From the NCBI GenBank assembly GCA_009701885.1, contig WLJH01000003.1, positions 104,045-168,044 on the forward strand: a DNA stretch of 64,000 nucleotides, written 5' to 3'. Source of the stretch: Actinomycetota bacterium. Lineage in GTDB: Bacteria; Actinomycetota; Actinomycetes; Propionibacteriales; Nocardioidaceae. Shown piece by piece: positions 12,609 to 20,889 of this stretch. Within the stretch, counting starts at the first letter, position 1. Each line of letters opens with the position of its first letter. A program made the position numbers and the translations under genes. Under the pieces are notes generated by a model, which had not been told where the DNA came from, did not search any database, and saw only the letters and a program-made list of their open reading frames with translations.

Positions 12609-13463
12609 ATGCACCAGCTTCCCCACACCCGCGACGTGCTCGTCCTCAGCGGAGGCGCCTCGCGCGGCGCCGTCCAGGTCGGGATGATGCGGGCCCTCGT
12701 CGAGCGGGGCGTGCGCCCCGCGGCGTACGTCGGCACCTCCGTCGGCGCCCTCAACTCCGTCTTCCTCGCCGGGGCCGGCGCCGGCTCGCCGGGCGACCTC
12801 GCCGAGCGCGTGCAGCAGCTGGGCCGGCACTGGTCGGGGATCCAGAGCCGCGACGTCTTCCCCGGCAGCCACTGGACCCGGATCGGCCACGTCGTGCGGC
12901 ACCCGGCCTCGCTGTACTCCTCCGACGGCCTGCTGCGTCTGGTCCGCACCTGGGCCCCGGCGCACCGGCTCGAGGACCTCCCCGTGCCGGTGCGGGTGGT
13001 GACGACGCGGCTGGAGTCCAGCGACGCGGTCTACCACGACCGGGGCGACCTGCAGACCCTGCTGCTGGCCAGCACCGCGCTGCCCAGCATCTTCGACCCG
13101 GTCCGCCTCCTCGGCGAGGACGGACCCGAGACCCACGTGGACGGCGGCATCGCCGATCTCGTGCCGGTGGCCGGCGCTCCCTCGCTGACCCCATCGCGGG
13201 TGTTCGTGCTCGACGCGAGCGTGCCCGCGCGGCTGCGGCGCGTCCGCACCCCCATCGACGTGCTGCTGGCGAGCCTGGCGGTCTCGATGCGGGTGCGGCC
13301 GACCGTGGCCATGCCGGGGGTCGAGGTCGTGCACCTCACCGCTCCCGACCTCGGCGTGCGGATGCACGACTTCTCCCGCACCGCCGAGCACATCGCCCTG
13401 GGCTACCGCGCCGCCTGCGAGGCCCTCGGCCCGCTCGGCCAGGACCACACCGTCGCCGCGTGA
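12609..13463 (+). CDS. Patatin-like phospholipase
   Basis: 284 residues. The oxyanion-hole loop LSGGASRGAVQVG, the nucleophile elbow VGTSVGAL (Ser44) and the catalytic Asp178 in DGGIAD form the Ser-Asp dyad of patatin-type lipid acyl hydrolases. Probably cytosolic or membrane-associated; no signal peptide seen. The ATG at 12609 is chosen because GAGGAGG (12598-12604) precedes it; an in-frame GTG at 12561 lacks such a site. Stand-alone gene. Confidence 0.88.
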   Translation: MHQLPHTRDVLVLSGGASRGAVQVGMMRALVERGVRPAAYVGTSVGALNSVFLAGAGAGSPGDLAERVQQLGRHWSGIQSRDVFPGSHWTRIGHVVRHPASLYSSDGLLRLVRTWAPAHRLEDLPVPVRVVTTRLESSDAVYHDRGDLQTLLLASTALPSIFDPVRLLGEDGPETHVDGGIADLVPVAGAPSLTPSRVFVLDASVPARLRRVRTPIDVLLASLAVSMRVRPTVAMPGVEVVHLTAPDLGVRMHDFSRTAEHIALGYRAACEALGPLGQDHTVAA

Positions 13464-13479
13464 GGGTTCCCGAGGTCGG

Positions 13480-13577
13480 TGACTCGGCGCTGGTTCGAGG
13501 GTGACTCGGCGCTGGTTCGAGGGCGAGCCGTCGCTGGTTCGAGGGCGAGCCGTCGCTGGTTCGAGGGTGAGCCGTCG
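13480..13577. repeat. 22-bp tandem repeat array
   Basis: Four full 22-base units (13480-13501, 13502-13523, 13524-13545, 13546-13567), each ending CTGGTTCGAGGG, then a partial unit. Units 1-2 begin TGACTCGGCG and units 3-4 begin CGAGCCGTCG. It fills the convergent gap between the patatin and MarR genes. Confidence 0.85.
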
Positions 13578-13595
13578 TCCGTGTCCTGAGGTCGG

Positions 13596-14084
13596 TCAGT
13601 CCGCGAAGGGCGCGAGCAGCGTGCGGAGCAGCTCGGCGAGCCGGGCGCGGTCGCCCTCGGGGAGGCCGGCGAGGAAGGCCTGCTCGGCCTCGAGGAGCGC
13701 CTCGAAGGCGCTGTCGACGGCCGCCTTGCCCTCGGGCGTGAGTCGCACCAGGACACCGCGCCGGTCGGCGGGGTCGGGGTTGCGCTCGACGTACCCCCGC
13801 GCGACGAGCCGGTCGACCCGGTTGGTCATGGTGCCGCTGGTCACGAGGGTCTCGCGCAGGAGCCGGCCGGGGGAGAGCTCGTACGGCGTGCCGGCGCGGC
13901 GCAGCGCGGCCAGCACGTCGAACTCCCACGACTCGATGCCCTGGGCCGTGAAGGCCGCCCGGCGCGCGAGGTCGAGGTGGCGGGAGAGCCGGCTGATCCG
14001 GCTGAAGACGGCGACGGGCCCCAGGTCGAGGTCGCTGCGCTCGCGCGCCCACGCCTCCACCAGCTCGTCGACCTCGTCCCGCAT
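13596..14084 (-). CDS. MarR-family transcriptional regulator
   Basis: 162 residues with a central winged helix (GIESWEFDVLAALRRAGTPYELSPGRLL, recognition helix TSGTMTNRVDRLVARGYVERNP, wing DPADRRGVLVRLTPEGK) flanked by dimerisation helices. The ATG at 14084 lies 6 bases after TACCCT (14096-14091), arguing against the in-frame ATG at 14147 that lies inside a palindrome. A TCTCGA-CG-TCGAGA palindrome overlaps where its -35 would be, so it probably represses itself; similar sites occur near 15162-15213. Confidence 0.88.
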   Translation of the reverse strand: MRDEVDELVEAWARERSDLDLGPVAVFSRISRLSRHLDLARRAAFTAQGIESWEFDVLAALRRAGTPYELSPGRLLRETLVTSGTMTNRVDRLVARGYVERNPDPADRRGVLVRLTPEGKAAVDSAFEALLEAEQAFLAGLPEGDRARLAELLRTLLAPFAD

Positions 14085-14100
14085 GCGTCCAGGGTACGGG

Positions 14101-14124
14101 ACGTCGAGATTCTCGACGTCGAGA
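14101..14124. promoter_or_regulatory. Probable MarR operator at its own promoter
   Basis: Two overlapping palindromes: ACGTCGAGA-T-TCTCGACGT (14101-14119) and TCTCGACGTCGAGA (14111-14124). They lie 27-40 bases upstream of the inferred leaderless marR start. Confidence 0.6.
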
Positions 14125-14144
14125 GAGTCTGGTGCGGCTAGCTT

Positions 14145-14222
14145 CATCGGCCGGCCGCTGAACCTTGCGGCGGGCCGCTGAAGCAACGTCGGCCCTCCGC
14201 AAGGTCTGTCGGCCGGCCGATG
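14145..14222. repeat. 78-bp imperfect palindrome
   Basis: Outer arms CATCGGCCGGCC / GGCCGGCCGATG are perfect; inner arms CCTTGCGGCGGGCC / GGCCCTCCGCAAGG differ at one base. It fills the divergent gap between marR and the next hydrolase. Confidence 0.65.
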
Positions 14223-14258
14223 GAACCTTCGGCTGCCCGACCCGCCTACGCTGCCCCC

Positions 14259-15167
14259 GTGCCCCGCACCCAGCCCGAGACCCTGACCGTCGACCTGCCC
14301 TCCGGCCTGCACGTCTCGGCCCTCACCTGGGGCCCCGAGGGCGGGCCGCTCGCGGTGCTGCTGCACGGGTTCCCGGACACCGCGCACACCTGGCGCCACC
14401 TCGGCCCGGTGCTGGCGGAGGACGGCTGGCGGGTGGTGGCGCCGTTCCTGCGCGGCTACGCACCCACCGGGCTGGCCCCCGACGGCAGCTACCACGTGCC
14501 GGCGCTGGTCCACGACACGCTCGCCCTGCACGCGGCGCTCGGCGGCGACGGGCGCGCGGTCGTCGTCGGCCACGACTGGGGCGCCCTGGTCGCCCACGGC
14601 ACGGGCGCGGCCGAGCACACGCCGTACGCCGCCGCCGTGGCGATGGCCGTCCCGCCCGCCCCGGCGCTCTTCCCGCGGGGGCTGGGCGACCTGCCGCTGC
14701 TGGCGCGCCAGTCGCTGCTGAGCTGGTACACCGTCTTCCACCAGCTGCCGCTCCTGCCCGAGCGGGTCTTCTCCGCGCACGTCGCGCGGCTGTGGCGTGC
14801 CTGGTCGCCGGGCTACGACCCCGGCGAGGACCTCGAGCACCTCGCCGCGGCGCTGCCCGACCGCGCCCACCGCAAGGCCGCGATCGACTACTACCGGGCG
14901 GCTCCTCGGCGGGGCGCGCTGCCGCCGGCGTACGCCGACCTGGCCGACAGCTGGCTGCAGCTGCCGCGGGTGCCGCTGCTCTACCTCCACGGCGCGCGCG
15001 ACGGCTGCCTGGACTCGCGCTTCGCGGCCCGGCTGGTCGAGCTGCTGCCCGAGCTGCCGGCGCGCAGCCGGGTCGAGGTGGTCCCGAGCGCGGGGCACTT
15101 CCTGCAGCTCGAGCGGGCGGACCGGGTCGCGGCGCTGGTGCGGACGTTCCTCGCCGAAATCTCTTGA
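14259..15167 (+). CDS. Alpha/beta hydrolase, epoxide hydrolase-like
   Basis: 302 residues. LLHGFPDTAHTW (HGxP), GHDWGALVAHG (nucleophile Asp), LYLHGARDG (acid turn) and SAGHFLQLE (His) give a complete epoxide-hydrolase-type catalytic set. GTG 14259 lies 6 bases after TACGCT (14247-14252), so it is preferred over the ATG at 14220, which falls in the palindrome. The last codons overlap a MarR-type operator, linking it in position to the methyltransferase gene downstream. Confidence 0.82.
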   Translation: MPRTQPETLTVDLPSGLHVSALTWGPEGGPLAVLLHGFPDTAHTWRHLGPVLAEDGWRVVAPFLRGYAPTGLAPDGSYHVPALVHDTLALHAALGGDGRAVVVGHDWGALVAHGTGAAEHTPYAAAVAMAVPPAPALFPRGLGDLPLLARQSLLSWYTVFHQLPLLPERVFSAHVARLWRAWSPGYDPGEDLEHLAAALPDRAHRKAAIDYYRAAPRRGALPPAYADLADSWLQLPRVPLLYLHGARDGCLDSRFAARLVELLPELPARSRVEVVPSAGHFLQLERADRVAALVRTFLAEIS

Positions 15168-15213
15168 CATCAAGATAAATGGCGCGCATGCTCGAGATGT
15201 CTTGATGTCAAGA
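15162..15213. promoter_or_regulatory. Paired MarR-type operators before tam
   Basis: TCTTGA-CA-TCAAGA at 15162-15175 and TCTTGA-TG-TCAAGA at 15200-15213, with centres 38 bases apart. The arms share the TCTyGA/TCrAGA pattern with the palindrome at 14111-14124, so the nearby MarR protein is the likely binder. Confidence 0.65.
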
Positions 15214-15227
15214 TATCTGGAGGAACC

Positions 15228-16043
15228 ATGCCAGCCACCGAGCCCACCTGGGACCCCGCCCGCTACCTGGCGTACGCCGACGAGCGGTCGCGGCCCTTCG
15301 GCGAGCTGCTCGCGCGGGTGCCGGCCGACGCCGACCGGGTCCGCACCGTGGTCGACCTCGGCTGCGGACCCGGCCACCTGACGCCGCTGCTCACCTCCCG
15401 CTGGCCAGGCGCCACCGTCCATGGGCTCGACTCGAGCCCCGAGATGGTCGAGGCCGCCCGACGCCGTGGCGACGGGGCGACCTACGACGTCGCCGACCTG
15501 CGCGACTGGCTCGCCGGCGACGAGCGCGCCGACGTGCTCGTCACCAACGCGACGCTGCAGTGGGTGCCCGACCACCTCGGCCTGCTCCCCGCCCTGGTCG
15601 AGCACGTGAGCCCGGGCGGCTGGCTCGCGATCGGGGTGCCCGCCAACTTCGACGAGCCCAGCCACGTGCTGCGCGAGCAGCTCGCCGCGGAGGAGCCGTA
15701 CGCCGAGCACACGGGCGGGGTCGCCTCCCCGGCCGCCCCGGGGGCCCGGGCCTACCACGAGTCGCTCACCGCGCTCGGCTGTGCGGTCGACGCCTGGGAG
15801 ACGACGTACCTGCACGTCCTGGCCGGCGAGGACCCGGTCTTCACGTGGATCTCCGGCACGGGAGCGCGACCGACGCTCCAGGCGCTCCCCGCGGACCTCC
15901 GCCCGGGGTTCGAGTCCGAGCTCAAGGCGCGGTTGCGCGCGGCGTACCCGCCCGGTCCGGCGGGGGTGGTGATGCCGTTCCGTCGGGTGTTCGTCGTGGC
16001 GCAGGTCCCGGGCGGTGGGGCAGCGACCGGGGGAGCGGAGTGA
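15228..16043 (+). CDS. tam: Trans-aconitate 2-methyltransferase
   Basis: 271 residues. WDPARYLAYADERSRPFGELLARV at the N-terminus is the Tam signature; the class I SAM site is VVDLGCGPGHLTPLL, followed by LDSSPEMVEAA. It methylates trans-aconitate, an inhibitor by-product of the TCA cycle. The ATG is preceded by GGAGG. Two MarR-type operators lie just upstream, so expression is probably inducible. The stop overlaps the next ATG (TGATG). Confidence 0.88.
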   Translation: MPATEPTWDPARYLAYADERSRPFGELLARVPADADRVRTVVDLGCGPGHLTPLLTSRWPGATVHGLDSSPEMVEAARRRGDGATYDVADLRDWLAGDERADVLVTNATLQWVPDHLGLLPALVEHVSPGGWLAIGVPANFDEPSHVLREQLAAEEPYAEHTGGVASPAAPGARAYHESLTALGCAVDAWETTYLHVLAGEDPVFTWISGTGARPTLQALPADLRPGFESELKARLRAAYPPGPAGVVMPFRRVFVVAQVPGGGAATGGAE

Positions 16044-16420
16044 TGCGGCTGCACCACGTCCAGCTCGCCTGTCCACCGGGTGGCGAGGACGTCGCGCGCC
16101 GGTTCTGGGTCCAGGGCCTGGGGCTGGCCGAGGTGCCCAAGCCGGCCACGCTGGCGGGGCGGGGCGGCGCCTGGTTCCGCTCGTACGACGGTGGGCTGGA
16201 GGTCCACGTGGGCGTCGAGGACCCGTTCGCGCCCGCGCGCAAGGCCCACCCCGCCGTGCTGCTGGACGACGTGGCGGAGCTGGACCGGGTCGCGACCCGG
16301 CTCGAGGCGCTCGGTCACGAGGTCGACCCCTCCGAGCGCGACACCTTCCCCGGGCACGTGCGCTGGCACGTGCGCGACGGTCACGGCAACCGGGTCGAGC
16401 TGCTGGCCGCTCGCGGGTGA
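16043..16420 (+). CDS. VOC/glyoxalase-fold protein
   Basis: 125 residues, one vicinal-oxygen-chelate unit pair: MRLHHVQLACPPGGEDVARRFW at the start, then HVGVEDPF, and the C-terminal strand VRDGHGNRVELLA with the metal-type Glu. The substrate is unknown. It starts inside the tam stop codon, so it is co-translated with tam. Confidence 0.8.
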   Translation: MRLHHVQLACPPGGEDVARRFWVQGLGLAEVPKPATLAGRGGAWFRSYDGGLEVHVGVEDPFAPARKAHPAVLLDDVAELDRVATRLEALGHEVDPSERDTFPGHVRWHVRDGHGNRVELLAARG

Positions 16421-16462
16421 TCCGTGCGGCCCGCGCGGGGCCGGCGCGAGAGGGCGCGACGT

Positions 16463-16476
16463 AACCCCCGGGGGTT
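16463..16476. promoter_or_regulatory. CsoR/CstR-like operator palindrome
   Basis: A perfect 14-base palindrome AACCCCCGGGGGTT, resembling the C-run/G-run operators of CsoR-family regulators. It is followed by TTGACA (16485-16490) and then, 118 bases on, by the CsoR-like gene. The rest of 16421-16608 shows nothing more. Confidence 0.5.
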
Positions 16477-16608
16477 TCCCGCGTTTGACACGTGTCGACC
16501 CGTTCGGCGCGCCCACCGGCGTGACGGCGGCATGGTCTTGGGGGGCCGAGGGACGACGCCTCTTGCCACGACGACCCACAGGTCGTCTCCAGAAAGGGCC
16601 TTCCGGGG

Positions 16609-16878
16609 ATGGACGACCTCACGCAACCTGCCGACCTCTCGCCCGTCGTCAACCGGGTCAAGCGCGCGCAGGGACAGTTGGCCGGCGTGCTGCGCATGAT
16701 CGAGGAGGAGCGGGACCTCGACCAGGTCCTCAACCAGCTCAAGGCGGTGACCCGGGCCCTGGAGCGGGCCGGCTTCGCGATGATCACCCAGGACCTGCGC
16801 CGCCACGTCGGGCGCGGCGAGGAGATCACCGAGGGCGACCTCGACACCTACGAGCGGCACTTCCTCTCGTTGTCCTAG
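16609..16878 (+). CDS. CsoR/RcnR-family (DUF156) regulator without cysteines
   Basis: 89 residues, all-helical DUF156 family: VVNRVKRAQGQLAGVLRMIEEERDLDQVLNQLKAV matches helix 1 and the start of helix 2. In CsoR the Cu(I) ligands are Cys-His-Cys; here the first position is Leu in RDLDQVL, and HVRHC is replaced by DLRRH. There is no Cys in the protein, so it cannot sense Cu(I) or persulfide in the known way. A CsoR-like palindrome is just upstream, so self-regulation is plausible. Confidence 0.85.
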   Translation: MDDLTQPADLSPVVNRVKRAQGQLAGVLRMIEEERDLDQVLNQLKAVTRALERAGFAMITQDLRRHVGRGEEITEGDLDTYERHFLSLS

Positions 16879-16931
16879 CCCTGGGGCGCCCCCTGGCGCA
16901 CCCAGGTTACCGATGGGTAGCATCCGGCGTC

Positions 16932-17417
16932 ATGAGCCAGGTCCTCTCCCTGTGGCGCACCGCCAGCAGCCTCCCCGTCATCGGCAGCAGCATCGGCACC
17001 CGTGCCTTCAGCCTGGCCTTCGGCCAGAAGGCGCCGTACTTCTCCTCGATCCGCCCGCGCTTCACCGTCCTGGAGCCCAACCACGCCGAGCTGCTGATCC
17101 CCAAGCGGCGCGCGGTGCAGAACCACATCGGGACCGTGCACGCGATCGCGCTGTGCAACGGACTCGAGGCCGCCATGGGGGCGCTCGCCGAGGTCACCAT
17201 CCCCTCCGACCGGCGGTGGATCCCCCAGGGCATGGACGTGCGCTACACGGCCAAGGCGACCAGCGACATCACCTGCGTCGCCGAGACCGACGCCGACCAG
17301 TGGACCGCCGACCTCGGGAAGGGCTACGACCTGCCGGTCCGTGTCCGCGGCACCCGCGAGGACGGCACGGTGGTCATCGAGGGCACGATCAACCTCTGGG
17401 TCAGCCCGAAGCGCTGA
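16932..17417 (+). CDS. DUF4442 hotdog-fold thioesterase-like protein
   Basis: 161 residues. The pattern IRPRFTVLEPNHAELLIPKRRAVQNHIGTVHAIALCNGLEAAMG is typical of DUF4442, related to acyl-CoA thioesterase hotdog folds. The Asn-His segment precedes the central helix. No signal peptide. ATG lies 8 bases after TAGCAT (16918-16923). Substrate unknown. Confidence 0.8.
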   Translation: MSQVLSLWRTASSLPVIGSSIGTRAFSLAFGQKAPYFSSIRPRFTVLEPNHAELLIPKRRAVQNHIGTVHAIALCNGLEAAMGALAEVTIPSDRRWIPQGMDVRYTAKATSDITCVAETDADQWTADLGKGYDLPVRVRGTREDGTVVIEGTINLWVSPKR

Positions 17418-17427
17418 CCGGTCGGGC

Positions 17428-18342
17428 TCAGCCCGGCCCGCCGCCGCGGCTCTGCGCGTCCAGCGTGATCGCAGCAGTCCCGGGCTCGGGCGAGGAGTAC
17501 GACGAGGTGCTCAGCCGGCGCTCGAGGTGAATCGCGAGCCGCGAGAGCGCGTAGTTGATGACGATGAACAGCAACCCGACGACGAACAGCGACTGGATCG
17601 GGTTGTCCAGGACCTGCGAGATCTGGTTGCCGCGGCGGAGCAGCTCCAGGTAGCCCAGGCCGATGACGGCCGCGAGCGAGGTGTCCTTCAGGACGACCAC
17701 CAGCTGGCTGATCAGCGCTGGGAGCATGGTGCGAAAGGCTTGGGGCAGCAGGATCGAGCGCATGACCTGGCCTTCGGTCATGCCCACGGCCCGGCCGGCC
17801 TCGCCCTGACCGCTGGGCAGCGAGGCGACACCGGCGCGCAGGATCTCGGCGACGATCACGGAGTTGTAGAGCGTCAGCCCGATGACGAGGTACCACAGGG
17901 CGTCCTCGCCGGGCAGCACGTCGACCGGGATGCCGAGCTCGACCATCGCACGCCAGACGAACACGATCGTGATGACGACGGGCAGACCGCGGAACAGCTC
18001 GATGAACACGATGACGGGGATGCGGCCGAGCCGCCCGCTCATCATCCGCGTCACGCCGAGCAGGACCCCGACCAGCAGGGACAGGGTGATGGCCAGGGCG
18101 GCGGCGATCCCGGTCGCCAGGGCACCCTTGCCCACGAGCTCCCAGACCTGGGCGAAGTCGTCGGATCCGGGGTTGATCCAGGGCTCCCAGAGCTCGGCGT
18201 CGAACTGGCCCCGACTGGCGAGGCGCTGCACGGCGATGCCGACGAGGCCGGCGATGAACAGCAGGGCCAGGACGGTGCCGATCCGCTGCCGGCGTACGGC
18301 GCGCGGGCCCGGCACGTCGTAGAGGACGCTCTGGTCGCTCAT
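17428..18342 (-). CDS. gluD: Glutamate-type amino acid ABC transporter permease 2
   Basis: 304 residues with the HisM/GltK-type inner-membrane domain. The EAA loop reads LPSGQGEAGRAVGMTEGQVMRSILLPQAFRTMLP, where it contacts the ATPase. It has an extra N-terminal periplasmic segment before the transport domain. Its ATG overlaps the stop of the other permease. Order ATPase, binding protein, permease, permease matches gluABCD of Corynebacterium. Amino-acid specificity is inferred from that order. Confidence 0.85.
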   Translation of the reverse strand: MSDQSVLYDVPGPRAVRRQRIGTVLALLFIAGLVGIAVQRLASRGQFDAELWEPWINPGSDDFAQVWELVGKGALATGIAAALAITLSLLVGVLLGVTRMMSGRLGRIPVIVFIELFRGLPVVITIVFVWRAMVELGIPVDVLPGEDALWYLVIGLTLYNSVIVAEILRAGVASLPSGQGEAGRAVGMTEGQVMRSILLPQAFRTMLPALISQLVVVLKDTSLAAVIGLGYLELLRRGNQISQVLDNPIQSLFVVGLLFIVINYALSRLAIHLERRLSTSSYSSPEPGTAAITLDAQSRGGGPG

Positions 18343-18989
18343 CGGGCGATCGCCACCTTCCGCTCGATCACGGCGAGCGCGGCGCCCGCGCTCAGGGTGA
18401 TGACCAGGTAGCCGATCGCGACGCCGGTGAGGACCGGGATGTACTCGAAGCCCCGGGCGCTGGTCAGCGTCCGACCGACGCTGTAGAGGTCGCCGCCGAT
18501 GCCGAAAGCGCCTGCCACGGCGGAGTTCTTGAACATGGCGATCTGGACGCTGCCGAGCGGGGGGACCGCCGAGCGGAACGCCTGGGGCAGCACGATCTCG
18601 CGCATGCTCTGGCTGAAGGTCAGGCCGATCGCGCGGGCGGCCTCCGCCTGACCGGCTGGGACGGCGTTGATGCCCGACCTGAGGGCCTCGCACACGAACG
18701 CCGAGGTGTAGATGACCAGCCCCACGATCCCGAAGGTGAAGTAGCTGTAGTTGATGCCGAGCTCGGGCAGCCCGAAGGCCATGAAGAACAGCACGATGGT
18801 GAGCGGGCAGTTGCGGATCATCGTGACGTAGGTGGAGCCGAAGCCGCGCAGCGCCGGGATCGGGGAGACCCGGAAGGCGGCGATGAGGGTGCCGAGGAGC
18901 ATCGAGCCGACGAGGCTGTAGACGATGAACTCCAGCGACGTCAGGAACCCGGACCAGTAGAGGTCCAGGTTGTCGATCACCGGTTCCAC
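18339..18989 (-). CDS. gluC: Glutamate-type amino acid ABC transporter permease 1
   Basis: 216 residues, HisQ/M-type. EAA loop: VPAGQAEAARAIGLTFSQSMREIVLPQAFRSAVP. About five hydrophobic helices. It pairs with the 18342 permease to form the heterodimeric channel. Overlaps the next gene by ATGA. A strong hairpin lies between it and the binding-protein gene. Confidence 0.88.
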   Translation of the reverse strand: MEPVIDNLDLYWSGFLTSLEFIVYSLVGSMLLGTLIAAFRVSPIPALRGFGSTYVTMIRNCPLTIVLFFMAFGLPELGINYSYFTFGIVGLVIYTSAFVCEALRSGINAVPAGQAEAARAIGLTFSQSMREIVLPQAFRSAVPPLGSVQIAMFKNSAVAGAFGIGGDLYSVGRTLTSARGFEYIPVLTGVAIGYLVITLSAGAALAVIERKVAIAR

Positions 18990-19025
18990 GGGGTGCTCCT
19001 CGTCGGGGGGTCAGGGGCGGTGCTC

Positions 19026-19057
19026 GGGTGGGGGCGCCGTCGCCGGCGCCCCCACCC
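19026..19057 (-). terminator. Hairpin between the binding-protein and permease genes
   Basis: A 14-bp perfect stem (GGGTGGGGGCGCCG / CGGCGCCCCCACCC) with a 4-base loop. It lies after the gluB stop and before gluC, where partial termination or mRNA-end protection would give more binding protein than permease. Confidence 0.65.
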
Positions 19058-19091
19058 GGTGCTCACTGCTGTCGGCCGTGGCCGCGTGCGC

Positions 19092-19967
19092 TCAGACGCA
19101 CTCGTCGGGCTCGGGCAGCTCGGGCGCCTCGGTGCCCTCGACCTCGCCGGCCGTGCGCTCCCAGGCGGCGAGGTAGGCCTCCTCGTTCTCCTGCAGCGTC
19201 TCGTTGATGAACTCGCAGAACTCGACGTCGCCCTTCTCGATGCCGATGCCGTAGGGCTCCTCGGTGAACTGCTCACCGACCAGCTTGAACTCGCCGTCGG
19301 ACTCGGAGACGAAGCCCAGCAGAATGACGTTGTCAGTGGTCACGATGTCGACCTGGCCGTTGCTCAGGGCGTCGGCGCACTTGTCGTAGATGTCGAAGAG
19401 CACCAGCTGGTCCTCATTCGCGAGGTACTCGCGGATGTTCTCCGACGGCGTGGAGCCGGTGACCGAGCAGACCTTCATGTCCGGGTTGTCGGCGATGTCC
19501 TCGGGACCGGAGATCGAGTCGTTGTCCTCCGCGACCATGAGCATCTGGCCGGCCTCGTAGTACGGACCGGCGAAGGTGACGCGCTCCTTGCGCTCGTCGT
19601 TGATGGTGTACGTCGCCACCACCATGTCGACGTCGCCATCCTCGATGACCTGCTCGCGGATGTCGGAGGTCGCCTCGACCCACTCGATGTCCTCCTCGGC
19701 GATGCCCATGGCGCCGGCGATGATCTTGGCGACCTCGACGTCGAAGCCCTCGGGCACGTCGTCCAGGCCGAGCAGGCCGAAGCCGGGCTGGTCGAACTTG
19801 GTGCCGACGGTCATGGTGCCGGCCTCCGAGAGCTCGGCCATGGTGGTCCCGGCCTCGAAGTCGGTCTCGGTGGCGACCTCGACCTCGTCGTCACCGCCAC
19901 CGCAGGCGGCCAGCGACCCGGCCAGGACGAGGGCAGCCGCGGCGGACCCGAGCTTGCTGAATCGCAT
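19092..19967 (-). CDS. gluB: Glutamate-type ABC transporter substrate-binding lipoprotein
   Basis: 291 residues. Lipobox LAGSLAACGGG, then a family-3 solute-binding domain: TMTVGTKFDQPGFGL, GFDVEVAKIIAGAMGI, VDMVVATYTINDERKERVTFAGPYY, and the late WERTAGE. It captures amino acids outside the membrane and passes them to the GluCD permease. ATG is preceded by GGAGAAGAGAAGG. The C-terminal tail is acidic. Confidence 0.9.
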   Translation of the reverse strand: MRFSKLGSAAAALVLAGSLAACGGGDDEVEVATETDFEAGTTMAELSEAGTMTVGTKFDQPGFGLLGLDDVPEGFDVEVAKIIAGAMGIAEEDIEWVEATSDIREQVIEDGDVDMVVATYTINDERKERVTFAGPYYEAGQMLMVAEDNDSISGPEDIADNPDMKVCSVTGSTPSENIREYLANEDQLVLFDIYDKCADALSNGQVDIVTTDNVILLGFVSESDGEFKLVGEQFTEEPYGIGIEKGDVEFCEFINETLQENEEAYLAAWERTAGEVEGTEAPELPEPDECV

Positions 19968-20044
19968 CCTTCTCTTCTCCTTCTTCCGAGTTCGACAGGC
20001 GTCGAGGTGGGGGATTGCGTCGGGGGCTGGGGGGTGGGCGCGCC

Positions 20045-20818
20045 TCAGTGCTTGAGGATCTTGCCGAGGAAGTCCTTGGCGCGGTCCGAGGACGGGTTGG
20101 TGAAGAACTCCTCGGGCGTGCCCTCCTCGACGATCGCGCCGTCGGCCATGAAGACGACCCGGTCGGCGGCCGTGCGGGCGAAGCCCATCTCGTGGGTGAC
20201 CACGACCATCGTCATGCCCTGGCGCGCCAGGTCGACCATGACGTCGAGGACCTCCTTGATCATCTCCGGGTCCAGCGCGGAGGTCGGCTCGTCGAAGAGC
20301 ATCACCTTCGGCTCCATCGCCAGCGCGCGGGCGATGGCGACGCGCTGCTGCTGGCCACCGGAGAGCTGGGCGGGGTACTTCGCAGCCTGGTGGGCGATGC
20401 CGACGCGGTCGAGCAGCTCGAGGCCGCGCTTCTCGGCCTCGGCCTTCTTCTGGCCGCGGACCTTGATCGGGCCGAGGGTGACGTTCTCGAGGATCGTCTT
20501 GTGGGCGAAGAGGTTGAAGCTCTGGAAGACCATCCCGACCTCGGCGCGCAGCCGCGCGAGCTCCTTGCCCTCCTGCGGCAGCGGCTGGCCGTCGAGCGTG
20601 ATGGTGCCCTTGTCGATGGTCTCGAGCCGGTTGATGGTGCGGCACAGCGTGGACTTGCCGGAGCCGGACGGACCGATGACGACGACGACCTCGCCGCGGG
20701 CGACGCTGAGGTCGATGTCCTGCAGGACGTGCAGGTCGCCGAACCACTTGTCGACGTGGTCGAGCACCACCAGTGGGGCACCGATCGCTGCGCTGACCCC
20801 CGAGTCGGACTGCGTCAT
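20045..20818 (-). CDS. gluA: Amino acid ABC transporter ATP-binding protein
   Basis: 257 residues. Walker [10 protein letters not shown], signature [15 protein letters not shown], Walker [15 protein letters not shown] and the switch HEMGF, typical of GlnQ/GluA ATPases. First gene of the operon that runs toward lower coordinates. ATG at 20818 lies 8 bases after TAGGGT (20832-20827), so it is taken over the in-frame ATG at 20857. Confidence 0.93.
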   Translation of the reverse strand: MTQSDSGVSAAIGAPLVVLDHVDKWFGDLHVLQDIDLSVARGEVVVVIGPSGSGKSTLCRTINRLETIDKGTITLDGQPLPQEGKELARLRAEVGMVFQSFNLFAHKTILENVTLGPIKVRGQKKAEAEKRGLELLDRVGIAHQAAKYPAQLSGGQQQRVAIARALAMEPKVMLFDEPTSALDPEMIKEVLDVMVDLARQGMTMVVVTHEMGFARTAADRVVFMADGAIVEEGTPEEFFTNPSSDRAKDFLGKILKH

Positions 20819-20889
20819 GGACCAGCACCCTAGCCACATGGATGTGGCGCGTGCCACGGCCGGAGGCGCGGGGGCGGGTCCCGATCAGG

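Noticed and set aside
13480..13577. CRISPR array
   Set aside because: Units are directly joined with no spacers; the same holds for 24748-24967.
13596..16847. 1083-residue minus-strand open frame
   Set aside because: Only its last ~162 residues (MarR) are real; the rest is a GC-bias shadow of tam, VOC and the CsoR-like genes on the + strand.
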